Assembly (NCBI GenBank): GCA_963836005.1
Contig: CAWIHS010000006.1
Span: 62,001 to 126,000, forward strand
Direction: 5' to 3'
Source: CAWIHS01 sp963836005
GTDB lineage: Bacteria > Pseudomonadota > Gammaproteobacteria > GRL18
DNA length: 64,000 nucleotides
In this document: positions 43,165 through 52,618 of the stretch, one piece after another
How positions within the stretch are numbered: the stretch's first letter is position 1
Layout: every line of letters starts with the position of its first letter
The notes under the pieces: model-generated
Database searches by the model: none
What the model was told of the DNA's origin: nothing
The model's input: the letters and a program-made list of their open reading frames with translations, nothing else
Translations under genes and position numbers: made by a program

Positions 43165-44445
43165 ATGACGACTAATACTAACATAAATTGGCTTAATGGG
43201 CTGCTGTTTGTAGTGATAGCTGCAATTATTCTACAACTGGATGCCTATTTTTATCTGTCAGGTTTATACACTATTAAACCGTGGAAAATGGTGCTGATAG
43301 TCTTTTTGCTGCTGGGCGCAAGCCAGGCGTTAACTTATGGGCTGCCGTCACTGAAAAAATTAGCTGCTCAGCGTGAAGTCATGCTGCTGCTATTTTGCGT
43401 GTTTTTTTACGTACTGGTTCAGTTGACCGGTGTTTCTCGCTGGACAATCTTGCCGGATGAAACGATTATCTACCTGTTCTGGGTTTATATGCTGGTGCTG
43501 GTGTTGCTGGGGCTGATGACAGGATATGAACTAAAGGACAGGCGTAGCGATTTCTTTTTTCTGATCCTGCTTGCTCATACATTGATATTGCTGTTTGATA
43601 ACATCTGGGGTGGTATTTCTGATTCTTCGCTTTGGGCTCGCGCTTCGGGTACCTTAAGAAATCCCAATAATGCTGCGTTCCTTGCAGTGGCCTTGCTGGC
43701 GGGTTCAATCAGATGGTACAGGGACTTTCCCGGCATGAAAGAAGTTCTCGCTCTGGTGTTAACGATAGCAGCGCTCGGTTTTACAGGTTCACGTGGCGGT
43801 GCAATATCGTTCTTTGTCCTCCTTTGTATCGTGTCATGCTGGTGGATATTGAAAACTAAATTAAGTCAACAAAGGCTAAAACGGATTTTTATTGCAATCA
43901 CGCTGATCAGTCTGATCATGGCTATTACCATGCTGGTCATTTACGAATTGAGATTTGTCAAACGTGCCCATATGATAGCGCTGCAAAGCCCCCCGGTGGT
44001 GAATATGCAAGCGCAGGAAAATCCTCCGGTGGTGAATAATGACGTTGTTTTAAACCCATCCATTGACAAGGTGCTGGATCCCAATGGCCGCAAGGCTGCT
44101 CTTGAGGCGACGCTGCAATTGATTAAACAGCGCCCATGGCTGGGTCATGGGACAGGTTATGTCTATACCCAGAAAGTAGGGCCTCACAATATGCTGCTCA
44201 GAGTATTACTGGAAGTGGGTGTTTTGGGGCTGTTGGCTTATTTGCTATTGTCTGTGGGGCTATTGACAGTGGCCTGGCGAAGAAATGACTGGGGACTGGC
44301 TGCCTTGACGGTATGTGGTTTTACTGCAGGCCTGGTGTCGCATAATTTAACTGAAAACAGGTCTTATCTGGTTATTCTGGGGATTATGTTATGCACGAGT
44401 TATAGCCGCAGGTTAACTGAACAGGGCGCTTATAATAAGGGCTGA
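43165..44445 (+). CDS. O-antigen ligase / polymerase family membrane protein (WaaL or Wzy)
   Basis: Polytopic membrane protein of 426 aa with about 11 helices. A large periplasmic loop (about residues 285-335) is followed by the family signature GHGTGYVYTQKVGPHNMLLRVLLEVGVLGLLAYLLL (about 330-365). The His in HNMLL and the upstream Arg-rich loop are characteristic of the Wzy_C family. Sequence alone does not separate a ligase (WaaL) from a polymerase (Wzy). No other candidate for either role is in the locus. ATG 43165 is chosen; a longer frame starts at 43054. Confidence 0.82.
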   Translation: MTTNTNINWLNGLLFVVIAAIILQLDAYFYLSGLYTIKPWKMVLIVFLLLGASQALTYGLPSLKKLAAQREVMLLLFCVFFYVLVQLTGVSRWTILPDETIIYLFWVYMLVLVLLGLMTGYELKDRRSDFFFLILLAHTLILLFDNIWGGISDSSLWARASGTLRNPNNAAFLAVALLAGSIRWYRDFPGMKEVLALVLTIAALGFTGSRGGAISFFVLLCIVSCWWILKTKLSQQRLKRIFIAITLISLIMAITMLVIYELRFVKRAHMIALQSPPVVNMQAQENPPVVNNDVVLNPSIDKVLDPNGRKAALEATLQLIKQRPWLGHGTGYVYTQKVGPHNMLLRVLLEVGVLGLLAYLLLSVGLLTVAWRRNDWGLAALTVCGFTAGLVSHNLTENRSYLVILGIMLCTSYSRRLTEQGAYNKG

Positions 44446-44607
44446 TTTTTATTGATTAAGCAACCAGGCATTTAAATTCAGACAAACGCTAAAACAGCTT
44501 TGGCAATACACCTGTATGCAGGGTTCCGCTTTACTAACCCAGTCTGTGTGCTGAAATCATGATGTGTTTGCCTTTTGCCCAGTGGATTTTTTACGCTCCA
44601 GCCAGAT

Positions 44608-45768
44608 ATGAATGATAAGCAAAAGAATAAAAAAATAGTCGTTTTTCATGTCATCACCGGATTAAATACCGCTGGAGCTGAAATGATGCTGTTTAAACTG
44701 TTAAAAGGCAGTGATGCCAATCAATATCAATCAATAGTGATATCGCTTCTTGATAAAAGCACTATGGGAGAAGCGTTCGAGAAAATCAACAAGCCGGTTA
44801 TTACGCTTCAATGGTCTAAATGGTATCGTTTGTTGGTCGCACCTGTTTCTATCGTCGCTCTGCTTATCAAGTATCGGCCTGATATTATCCAGGGCTGGAT
44901 GTACCATGGTAATCTTGTAGCCAGCATGATGGGCTTTTTTTACCGCAAAAGTTCCGTAGCCTGGAATATCAGGCATACCGTGTATGATTTGAATGAAGAA
45001 AACCCCCGATTACGGTTTTTAATAAAACTCGGAGCGAAAATATCCACTCGTACCAAAGCAATGATTTTTAACTCCAGAGTCAGTCAGCATAAACACGCTG
45101 AAATTGGTTATTCCAATGTTAACAATATGGTGATAGCCAATGGTTTTGACGTTAATCAGTTCAAACCGGCGGAAAATAAAAACCATTTAAGAAAGACCTA
45201 TAAGCTGCCAGAACATTTCACTGTTATTGGTCATGTAGCCCGCTACCATCCAATGAAAGATCATGCCGGTTTTGTTAACGCCTGCGTAGCAATGGCAAAC
45301 AAACATGAAAATATCTGTTTTGTGCTGGTAGGGCGTGATATTAATGAGCCTCACAGCAAGTTGTCAGAGCAAATTGAACACTCTGGCTGTAAACATTTGT
45401 TTTACCGACTGGGCGAACAAGGAGATATGGTGAATATTTATAATCTTTTTGATATTTTTGTTATTTCTTCAGCGTGGGGAGAAGCTTTTCCCAACGTACT
45501 CGGTGAGGCCATGGCATGTGCAGTGCCTGCTGTTGTGACCAATGTGGGTGATGCAGCAGAAATTGCTGGTGAAACAGGCCTGGTTGTGCCGCCGAAAAAT
45601 ACTCCAGCTCTAGCCCAGGCTATGGATACTATGCTGCAAATGTCGGTAATACGCCGTCAAGCTCTGGGGCAGCAGGCAAGGCAAAGAATCATAGAAAATT
45701 TTGAACTATCAACAATAGTCAATAAATATGAACACCTGTATGCGACTCTGGTCAATGTACAGGCTTAA
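44608..45768 (+). CDS. GT4-family glycosyltransferase
   Basis: GT-B fold enzyme of 386 aa. VVFHVITGLNTAGAEMMLFKLLKG is the N-terminal GAE motif. VIGHVARYHPMKDHAGFVNAC (about residue 209) and SSAWGEAFPNVLGEAMACAVPAVVTNVGDAAEI (about 289-321) form the nucleotide-sugar site with EX7E. The start ATG 44608 gives the normal family length; 33 more bases upstream are open. It is followed after 90 bases by another GT4 gene in the same direction. The sugar is unknown. Confidence 0.9.
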   Translation: MNDKQKNKKIVVFHVITGLNTAGAEMMLFKLLKGSDANQYQSIVISLLDKSTMGEAFEKINKPVITLQWSKWYRLLVAPVSIVALLIKYRPDIIQGWMYHGNLVASMMGFFYRKSSVAWNIRHTVYDLNEENPRLRFLIKLGAKISTRTKAMIFNSRVSQHKHAEIGYSNVNNMVIANGFDVNQFKPAENKNHLRKTYKLPEHFTVIGHVARYHPMKDHAGFVNACVAMANKHENICFVLVGRDINEPHSKLSEQIEHSGCKHLFYRLGEQGDMVNIYNLFDIFVISSAWGEAFPNVLGEAMACAVPAVVTNVGDAAEIAGETGLVVPPKNTPALAQAMDTMLQMSVIRRQALGQQARQRIIENFELSTIVNKYEHLYATLVNVQA

Positions 45769-45858
45769 TGCAAAGGCCTTATATAGGGTGGTTTTTTCTC
45801 AGATTTCAGCTCAGGTGAGCCGTAAAGCTGCAGTATCCGAACATTACAGGATTACGTT

Positions 45859-47091
45859 GTGCTGAACCCGCCTGCCAGTTCTGCAGAAGCCCTCACTGGG
45901 GGCAATGGCAGCATGAGTCATGAACATGAAAATTCAGGCTCAAAAATACACCTGTTATTTTTTGTCACTGAGGACTGGTATTTTTGTTCTCATCGGTTTG
46001 AGTTGGCAACCGCTGCTTTATCAGCAGGATATAGAGTGACCGTCGTCACCCAGGTGAGTGACTATGCGGATAAAATAAAAAATCAGGGCTTCAGCTTAAT
46101 CCCCCTGACGATTGATAGAAAAAGTGGCAGCCTCGTCAAAGAGCTGAAGCTGTTATTACAGCTAAGAACTATTTTTAGTCACGAAAAACCGCATCTGATC
46201 CACCATATTGCGATTAAACCAATAATCTATGGCGGTGTAGCGGCATACCTGGCGGGGATAAAAAAAAATGTTTATACCCTGGCTGGATTGGGCTATGCTT
46301 TTACTTCAAAGCAAAAAAAAGCCAGGATTTATCAGTTCATTGTGCAGCTATTATTTGGCTTTCTGTTCAAACGTAAATGCCGGGTTATTTTTCAAAATCC
46401 AGATAATTACCGGTTAATTGTTACTAAAGGTTTAATTAAACCCGAACAGGCCGTTCTAATTCGTGGCTCCGGAGTGGATTTAGACGATTTTGTGCCTCGA
46501 AAAGTGGATCTAACAGAGCATGATAATGGGCAGGAGGTTATTGTCTTGCTCGCATCACGCATGGTCTGGGAGAAAGGTATTGGTGAATTTGTCGAGGCTG
46601 CCAGGCGATTATTAGCACAGGGGCTGCACGCACGTTTTATTTTATTGGGTGCAAGTGATGCTGGTAATCGTAATGCGGTATCTGAGCAACAATTGCAACA
46701 ATGGAATGACGCAGGGATCATTGAATGGCAGGGTGCAACTAAGCACATTGCAGATGCGTTCCGCCGCGCGCATATTGTGGTATTGCCTTCTGCGTATGGT
46801 GAAGGAGTACCGAAAGTTTTACTCGAAGCTGCGGCATCCGGGTTGCCTATTGTTACGACCGATATGCCGGGCTGTCGGGAAGTCGTTAAAGATGGATTCA
46901 ATGGTTATCTGGTACCCCCGGGAGATGCAAAAAAACTGGCTGCAGCTTTGAAGAAACTTATCGATGATCCTGTACTATGCAAGACTATGGGGGAAAAGGG
47001 CAGAACAATGGTTGAAAAAGAGTTTTCAATTGAGCGGGTGGTAAACGAAACGCTTGATGTCTACCGATCATTACTGGCAGACAGAGATTAA
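45859..47091 (+). CDS. GT4-family glycosyltransferase
   Basis: GT-B enzyme. HLLFFVTEDWYFCSHRFELATAALSAGYRVTVVTQV is the classic opening of WbpT/PglA-like GT4 enzymes that use UDP-N-acetylhexosamines or uronates. VYTLAGLGYAF, VILLASRMVWEKGIGEFVEAAR and PSAYGEGVPKVLLEAAASGLPIVTTDMPGCREVV are all present. GTG 45859 gives 410 aa; ATG 45913 gives 392 aa and may be the true start, because the first 18 residues look non-conserved. It precedes the epimerase, WbpL and WbpM genes, as homologues do in Pseudomonas O-antigen loci. Confidence 0.88.
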   Translation: MLNPPASSAEALTGGNGSMSHEHENSGSKIHLLFFVTEDWYFCSHRFELATAALSAGYRVTVVTQVSDYADKIKNQGFSLIPLTIDRKSGSLVKELKLLLQLRTIFSHEKPHLIHHIAIKPIIYGGVAAYLAGIKKNVYTLAGLGYAFTSKQKKARIYQFIVQLLFGFLFKRKCRVIFQNPDNYRLIVTKGLIKPEQAVLIRGSGVDLDDFVPRKVDLTEHDNGQEVIVLLASRMVWEKGIGEFVEAARRLLAQGLHARFILLGASDAGNRNAVSEQQLQQWNDAGIIEWQGATKHIADAFRRAHIVVLPSAYGEGVPKVLLEAAASGLPIVTTDMPGCREVVKDGFNGYLVPPGDAKKLAAALKKLIDDPVLCKTMGEKGRTMVEKEFSIERVVNETLDVYRSLLADRD

Positions 47092-47133
47092 AACTTATGT
47101 ACGTTTATATCAATGCATTAATTATTCAAAGCG

Positions 47134-48123
47134 GTGACAGATGGAGCCCGGGAGCCGCTATTGAGTAAATCCATCATGTTGACAGGTTCTAACGGCTTTA
47201 TTGGCAGTTTTTTAGCTGATTTCCTCACAGCAAAAAAATTTAACCTGATCCATACTTATCGTTCTATACCTGATCATCTTAAAACCCTGCCCGGTAGGCA
47301 CGAAATTGGTAATATCGATGCTGATACTCAATGGCATACAGCATTGCAGGGTGTTGACGCGGTGGTCCATCTGGCGGCCCGTGTACATATAATGCAGGAA
47401 AATAATCGTCAGCCGCTGAAGGCTTTTCGCGAGGTCAATACTCTGGGAACATTAAACCTGGCACGGCAGGCGGTCGAAGCAGGGGTCAGGCGGTTCATCT
47501 ATCTCAGTACCATTAAAGTGAATGGTGAGCAGACGGTTAACAAAGCATTTTTTGCCGATGATACGCCTTCTCCTCAGGATCCTTATGCTATCTCCAAGTT
47601 TGAAACGGAACAGCAATTACTGGCATTAAGTCAGCAAACCGGCTTAGAAGTCGTGATTATTCGTCCTCCCCTGGTCTATGGACCGAATGTAAAAGGCAAT
47701 TTTTTGCGTCTCATGCAATTGGTGAATAAAGGGCTGCCGCTGCCTCTCGGTGGAATTAAAAATAACCGAAGTCTGGTCAGTGTGACTAATCTTTGTTCAC
47801 TGATTACTCATTGTCTCGTTCAGCAGCATGCTGCGGGTGAAGTCTTTCTCGTTAGCGACGGTCATGACCTGTCAACGTCTGAGTTGTTTGAAAAAATTGC
47901 CGCTGCAATGCACAGGCCGTCACGTCTGTTTCATCTGCCTGAAAAAGGCCTCTACTGGTTGACCCGATGGTCAGGGCGTTCGGCAGAATATGAACGCCTG
48001 TTTGGTTCATTGCGCGTAGATATCACAAAAAATAAACAGCTGCTTGGCTGGGAGCCTCAGCAGCCGATTGAAAAGGGTTTGCTGCAGACAGTGGACTGGT
48101 ATATGCGTAAAGTTGACCGCTAA
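47134..48123 (+). CDS. NAD-dependent sugar epimerase (WbpV/WbpK-like)
   Basis: Extended SDR of about 329 aa. SIMLTGSNGFIGSFLADFL carries GxxGxxG, and VVHLAARVHIMQENN and FIYLSTIKVNGEQT follow. The active-site YAISKFETEQQL supplies YxxxK (about residue 154). In Pseudomonas aeruginosa the homologous gene stands directly before wbpL and wbpM and makes UDP-N-acetylfucosamine or -quinovosamine from the WbpM product. The same order here supports that role. The GTG start at 47134 has a TTG alternative at 47161. The stop is immediately followed by the WbpL-like ATG. Confidence 0.87.
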   Translation: MTDGAREPLLSKSIMLTGSNGFIGSFLADFLTAKKFNLIHTYRSIPDHLKTLPGRHEIGNIDADTQWHTALQGVDAVVHLAARVHIMQENNRQPLKAFREVNTLGTLNLARQAVEAGVRRFIYLSTIKVNGEQTVNKAFFADDTPSPQDPYAISKFETEQQLLALSQQTGLEVVIIRPPLVYGPNVKGNFLRLMQLVNKGLPLPLGGIKNNRSLVSVTNLCSLITHCLVQQHAAGEVFLVSDGHDLSTSELFEKIAAAMHRPSRLFHLPEKGLYWLTRWSGRSAEYERLFGSLRVDITKNKQLLGWEPQQPIEKGLLQTVDWYMRKVDR

Positions 48124-49140
48124 ATGAGCGAAATCTTATTCCCATTAACAGCTCTTATACTTTCTTTCCTGTTGACCGGTGTGATTAGAAAATACGCGCT
48201 GCAGAAAAATATCATTGATACACCCAATGAACGCAGTTCTCATTCGATACCAACCCCACGTGGAGGCGGGCTTGCCATCGTGCTAACCTTTTATTTTTAT
48301 CTTTTTATCTATTACAGGCTGGGTTACGTGGAAAACGGCACACTATACTCTCTGGTGGGTTTGATGGCCGTTGCTTTGATAGGTTTTATGGATGATCATC
48401 GACATATCCCGGCAAGATATCGATTGTTAGTACATTTTTTGAGCGCAGGCTGGTGTGTTTACTGGTCAGGGACAGTGATGCCGGATGTGATCTTTAATCA
48501 TCAGTTGTGGTCCTGGGGAATTGCCCTTTTTACTCTGGTATATCTGGTCTGGCTTTTAAATCTGTTTAATTTCATGGATGGCATAGATGCGATTGCATCG
48601 GTTGAAACAATGACCGTACTGGGTAGTGCTGTTGTATTGATCTATCTGCAGTCAGATCAGTCACCGCTGAGTAACGGGTTACAGTTGCTGTTGGTGACGG
48701 TTGTGGCAGCAGCAGCAGGTTTGCTGATTTGGAATTGGCCGCCGGCAAAGATTTTTATGGGCGACGTTGGTAGTGCTTTTATCGGTATTTTATTAGGCGT
48801 GTTTTCTTTAATCAGCATTAATATGGGTTTGATGAGTTTTACGCTCTGGCTGATTTTGCTGGCTGTGTTTATTACTGACGCCAGTTTAACCTTGATGGTT
48901 CGTTTAATCGCGAAAGAAAAAGTCTATCAGGCACACAGTAGTCACGCTTATCAACATTTGGCGAGAAAATACGGTCATAAGATGGTTTCAATAGCTGTGT
49001 TAATAACCAATCTATTGTGGTTATTCCCGTTGTCACTATTGGCACAGAAATATGCTTCATTTGCAGGGGCTTTTCTGTTGCTGGCTTATTTACCGCTGGT
49101 GGTTTTAGCTATTCACGCCAGGGCTGGAGTAGCAGCCTGA
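48124..49140 (+). CDS. wbpL: Undecaprenyl-phosphate sugar-1-phosphate transferase (WbpL/WecA family)
   Basis: Polytopic enzyme of 338 aa with about ten helices. It links the first sugar phosphate to undecaprenyl phosphate. Family motifs are RSSHSIPTPRGGGLAIVL (about residues 38-55), IGFMDDHRHIPARYRL (about 86), LNLFNFMDGIDAIAS (about 141) and FMGDVGSAFIG (about 212-222), where the Asp residues bind magnesium. The C-terminal HAYQHLARKYGHKMVS loop contains the His-rich sugar-binding site. Position between a WbpV-like epimerase and a WbpM-like dehydratase matches WbpL of Pseudomonas. Confidence 0.92.
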   Translation: MSEILFPLTALILSFLLTGVIRKYALQKNIIDTPNERSSHSIPTPRGGGLAIVLTFYFYLFIYYRLGYVENGTLYSLVGLMAVALIGFMDDHRHIPARYRLLVHFLSAGWCVYWSGTVMPDVIFNHQLWSWGIALFTLVYLVWLLNLFNFMDGIDAIASVETMTVLGSAVVLIYLQSDQSPLSNGLQLLLVTVVAAAAGLLIWNWPPAKIFMGDVGSAFIGILLGVFSLISINMGLMSFTLWLILLAVFITDASLTLMVRLIAKEKVYQAHSSHAYQHLARKYGHKMVSIAVLITNLLWLFPLSLLAQKYASFAGAFLLLAYLPLVVLAIHARAGVAA

Positions 49141-49158
49141 GCTGCTGAAATAATTCCT

Positions 49159-51096
49159 ATGGTCAAAAAAGAACTCTCGAGAAACTTTAAACAATTCCTC
49201 ATGGTCAGCGCAGACCTGTTTTTTATTCCCTTATCCCTGTGGCTGGCAATTATCCTTCGCTGGGGTGATATGGAATATGATACCAACTGGCGCGACTATC
49301 TGGTTTACCTGATAACAACAATAGCCAGCCTGATTATTTTTTTGCGTTTAGGTTTATACCGAACCATTGTTCGTTATATGGGCAATGAAGCCTTCATTGC
49401 GGTAATCAAAGGTATATCTATTTCCGCGTTGATTGTTGGGACGTCTGTATTTTTGTCTCGGGCACAGGGCATCCCTCGTTCAGTACCATTTATTTACTGG
49501 GGAATCGCCCTCTTTTTTATTGGCGGATCACGCTATGTGATCTGGTTTTACTATCAGTCATTATTCAAGCAAGATAAACAAAAGGTGGCTATATACGGCG
49601 CGGGGAATGCGGGCAGACAGCTCTTAAATGCCTTGCGGCACGGAAGTGATTATGAAGCGGCAGTGTTCATCGATGATGACAGAAAAGTCAAGGGGCGCAT
49701 TATTCAAGGACTTAAGGTTTATCGTCCTCGTCACCTGCCTGAGCTGATAGAAAAAAAAGGACTGGCGCAAATACTGCTGGCATTGCCGTCGATTTCTGTT
49801 TCCCGCAGGCGCGAAATTGTCGCTCAACTCGACTCGCTTTCGGTGCAGGTAAAAACCATTCCGGTACTGGAAGACATCGTCAGTGGAAAAGCTAAAATTG
49901 AAGAATTGAGGGAAGTTGACATTGAGGACCTGTTAGGCAGAGAGACTGTTTCTCCGCATATGGAATTATTTGATCGCTGCATAAAAAACAAGGTGGTGAT
50001 GGTCACTGGTGCTGGCGGTTCAATAGGATCTGAGTTATGCCGGCAAATTATCAGACATGAGCCAAAGCAGATCATACTTTTTGAATTGTCTGAATTTGCT
50101 CTTTATTCCATTGAACAGGAGTTAATCAAACTAATACCGCAAGATATCACTATAACGGCCCTGTTGGGTTCAGTGCAGGATAAGCCGCATCTGTACAGTA
50201 TTTTCAGCGTTTATAATGTGCAGACCATCTATCATGCCGCAGCCTACAAGCATGTCCCTATGGTAGAAAATAATATTATTGAGGGTATCCGGAATAATAT
50301 ATTTGCCACACGTTGGGCAGCGGAAGCGGCCCAGGATGCCGGAGTTGAAACCTTTGTGCTGATTTCAACGGATAAAGCGGTTAGGCCTACCAATGTTATG
50401 GGGGCGAGCAAGCGATTTTCTGAAATGGTTTTACAGGCCTTGTCAACAGAGCAAAACAGTTCATTAGTACCCGATAATGAAAACCACAACACCCGAAAAA
50501 ATACCACTCGATTTTGTATGGTGCGGTTTGGTAACGTGCTGGGATCTTCCGGCTCGGTCGTCCCTTTATTTAAACAGCAAATAAAACTGGGTGGTCCGGT
50601 GACCGTTACCCATCCTGACATCATCCGTTATTTCATGACTATTCCTGAAGCAGCCCAGCTGGTGCTGCAGGCCGGGGCTCTGGGACAGGGGGGGGATGTG
50701 TTCGTGCTGGATATGGGAACACCGGTGAAGATTGTTGATTTAGCTAAAAAAATGATCCAGCTATCCGGTTTTCAGGTCAAAGACGATGAAAATTCGGATG
50801 GGGACATAGAAATATCTTATACGAAGTTAAGGCCTGGTGAGAAACTCTATGAAGAATTGTTAATTGGTGACAATGTTACCCCAACCTGTCATCCCAGAAT
50901 CATGCGTGCCGAAGAAAAAATGCTTCCCTGGACTGTTATTAAGCAAAAGATGCTGCTGTTAGATGAAGCCTGCAAACATTTCAATATTCCCGGGATACGT
51001 GAAATATTACTGCATAGTGAAACTGGTTATGTGCCTGATAATGAGCAGCCCGTCGATTTACTCTGGTGTGAGCTGAATAAGGCACGAAACAAATAA
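49159..51096 (+). CDS. wbpM: UDP-GlcNAc 4,6-dehydratase, membrane-anchored (WbpM/CapD family)
   Basis: A 645-aa inner-membrane enzyme. Four N-terminal helices (about residues 10-130) are followed by a CoA-binding-like Rossmann domain (VAIYGAGNAGRQLL, about 143). The catalytic SDR domain has MVTGAGGSIGSELCRQI at about 282. The active site is the WbpM-type Ser-Met-Lys arrangement: STDKAVRPTNVMGASKR, with Met in place of the usual Tyr. It makes the UDP-4-keto-6-deoxy-GlcNAc that the WbpV-like epimerase or reductase uses. It ends the polysaccharide locus, and convergent housekeeping genes follow. Confidence 0.95.
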   Translation: MVKKELSRNFKQFLMVSADLFFIPLSLWLAIILRWGDMEYDTNWRDYLVYLITTIASLIIFLRLGLYRTIVRYMGNEAFIAVIKGISISALIVGTSVFLSRAQGIPRSVPFIYWGIALFFIGGSRYVIWFYYQSLFKQDKQKVAIYGAGNAGRQLLNALRHGSDYEAAVFIDDDRKVKGRIIQGLKVYRPRHLPELIEKKGLAQILLALPSISVSRRREIVAQLDSLSVQVKTIPVLEDIVSGKAKIEELREVDIEDLLGRETVSPHMELFDRCIKNKVVMVTGAGGSIGSELCRQIIRHEPKQIILFELSEFALYSIEQELIKLIPQDITITALLGSVQDKPHLYSIFSVYNVQTIYHAAAYKHVPMVENNIIEGIRNNIFATRWAAEAAQDAGVETFVLISTDKAVRPTNVMGASKRFSEMVLQALSTEQNSSLVPDNENHNTRKNTTRFCMVRFGNVLGSSGSVVPLFKQQIKLGGPVTVTHPDIIRYFMTIPEAAQLVLQAGALGQGGDVFVLDMGTPVKIVDLAKKMIQLSGFQVKDDENSDGDIEISYTKLRPGEKLYEELLIGDNVTPTCHPRIMRAEEKMLPWTVIKQKMLLLDEACKHFNIPGIREILLHSETGYVPDNEQPVDLLWCELNKARNK

Positions 51097-51218
51097 CCGC
51101 AGCTGGCAAACATGTCACTCTATTCCTTCCTTATGTAACAACCGTTTTTGTAGTTTTAGTTTGCATGTCAGCCAGTTCCGTTGCTAAATCTTTTTACGCT
51201 TTAGTTTATGGGCAATGA

Positions 51219-51653
51219 TTAATCCCATTCTCCAGTCAGGTGATGCATCAGATCATCGGCATCCAGTTCTGAAATCACCTTGTTTCGCACCGAATGACCC
51301 GAATCATGTACTGAGTTCGGGTTTCCACTGACCAGCGGATGCCAGGCCGGTAGCGGCTTGCCTTCGGCCAAACGCCGATAGGCGCAGGTGGAGGGCATAA
51401 AATAGACCTGCTCAAGGTTCTCCTGATCCAGGGTTACACACTCGGGAACCTGGGTGCTGCGATGCTCATAATCCCTGCAGCGGCATTGCGTGATGTCCAG
51501 ATACTGACAGACCACATTGGTGCTGTATATAATACCACTATCTTCGTCTTCCAGTTTATGCATACAGCATTTGGCACAACCGTCGCAAAGCTGTTCCCAT
51601 TCCTGACGGTTTAATTGTCTGAGGGACTTGATTTGCCAGAAATTTTTAATCAT
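51219..51653 (-). CDS. YcgN-family cysteine-cluster protein (UPF0260)
   Basis: A 144-aa protein of the YkgJ-type zinc- or iron-chelating family. Conserved cysteines are LCDGCAKCCMHKL (about residues 20-32), CRCRDY (about 54) and STCAYR (about 95). The YcgN signature segments PLPAWHPLVSG and AGHSVRNK-like HDSGHSVRNKV are present. The function is not established. The start is only 19 bases from the start of the divergent acyltransferase gene, so their promoters must overlap or lie inside the genes. Confidence 0.9.
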   Translation of the reverse strand: MIKNFWQIKSLRQLNRQEWEQLCDGCAKCCMHKLEDEDSGIIYSTNVVCQYLDITQCRCRDYEHRSTQVPECVTLDQENLEQVYFMPSTCAYRRLAEGKPLPAWHPLVSGNPNSVHDSGHSVRNKVISELDADDLMHHLTGEWD

Positions 51654-51672
51654 TTAGGTTAAACTGCCATTC

Positions 51673-52425
51673 ATGTTTATTAAAAAAATTTATCGCCTGT
51701 CACGCATTATTATTCACTTTTTCGTCGGTGTGTTTCAAGCAATGCTTCACTTTCGCGGCACAGGCGGCAGGCAGTTAACGAAATTTAGTGAGCAGCAACA
51801 GGTGATAACATGCCGCTGGATTTTAAAGTTTATTCAGCTGCTTAACATTGAGCAGGATATTTACGGTCAGCCTGAAGAAGGGAACCTGCTGATGGTGGCT
51901 AACCATATTTCATGGAAAGATATTCTGATCCTTAGTTCACTGTATCACACCCGTTTTGTGGCTAAAAGTGAAATTGAAAAATGGCCGCTGGTTGGCTGGA
52001 TCAGCCGTAAGCTAGGCACTCTGTTTATCAATCGCAGCAGCGTGGCTGATGTTCGTCAGTTGACTGCAAAAATTGCTGAAAGATTGTCAGACGGTGAAAA
52101 AGTGACTCTTTTTCCTGAAGGAACGACAACCGATGGTTCTCACATCAATTCGTTTTATCCGGGTCTGTTTCAGGCCGCCGTTAATGCACAGGCTAATGTT
52201 CAGCCCGTGGTGCTTGTTTATAAGGTGGACGAAAAGCACTCCCCGCATATTCCCTATTTTGGCGACACTAATATATTGGAAAATTTATGGACCGTCATTG
52301 GCTTTGACCATATTGTTGCCGAGATCCATTTTACTCCGCTGATTTCAGTTAAGGATAAAACCAGGAAAGAGATATCTGATATCGCCTTTCAGCAGATGCT
52401 GGATGTTTTGAATCAGCGAATATAA
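51673..52425 (+). CDS. 1-acyl-sn-glycerol-3-phosphate acyltransferase (PlsC family)
   Basis: Membrane-associated acyltransferase of 250 aa. An N-terminal hydrophobic helix precedes the catalytic HX4D motif NHISWKD (about residue 77). The GTLFINR segment (about 118) and FPEGTTTDG (about 151-159) are the substrate-phosphate binding blocks of PlsC/OlsA enzymes. It should acylate lysophosphatidic acid or a related lysolipid such as lyso-ornithine lipid. The two cannot be told apart from sequence alone. It diverges from the YcgN-like gene across 19 bases. A degenerate repeat lies downstream. Confidence 0.9.
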   Translation: MFIKKIYRLSRIIIHFFVGVFQAMLHFRGTGGRQLTKFSEQQQVITCRWILKFIQLLNIEQDIYGQPEEGNLLMVANHISWKDILILSSLYHTRFVAKSEIEKWPLVGWISRKLGTLFINRSSVADVRQLTAKIAERLSDGEKVTLFPEGTTTDGSHINSFYPGLFQAAVNAQANVQPVVLVYKVDEKHSPHIPYFGDTNILENLWTVIGFDHIVAEIHFTPLISVKDKTRKEISDIAFQQMLDVLNQRI

Positions 52426-52435
52426 GCGATATGAA

Positions 52436-52580
52436 TTTAGCTATTCGTGGTATTTACAAGATAGAGATAACCATCAGGTTTTTATGGCAGGCAGATGATT
52501 GTTCCTGCATAAACTTTATTGTTACAAACAATTTACAGTAATCAATGATACATAATCATAGAGATGCTGAATATAGTTAC
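52436..52580. mobile_element. Degenerate type A MITE-like repeat
   Basis: The left end TTTAGCTATTCGTGGTATTTAC and right end GATGCTGAATATAGTTAC resemble the type A termini with several changes. The interior segment GGCAGATGATTGTTCCTGCATAA matches the GGCAGATAATTGCTCC module of other copies. No target duplication is evident, so this is probably an old copy. Confidence 0.5.
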
Positions 52581-52618
52581 CTTTTTGTTTAATGTGTAAT
52601 CATAACTGAGGAAATAAT

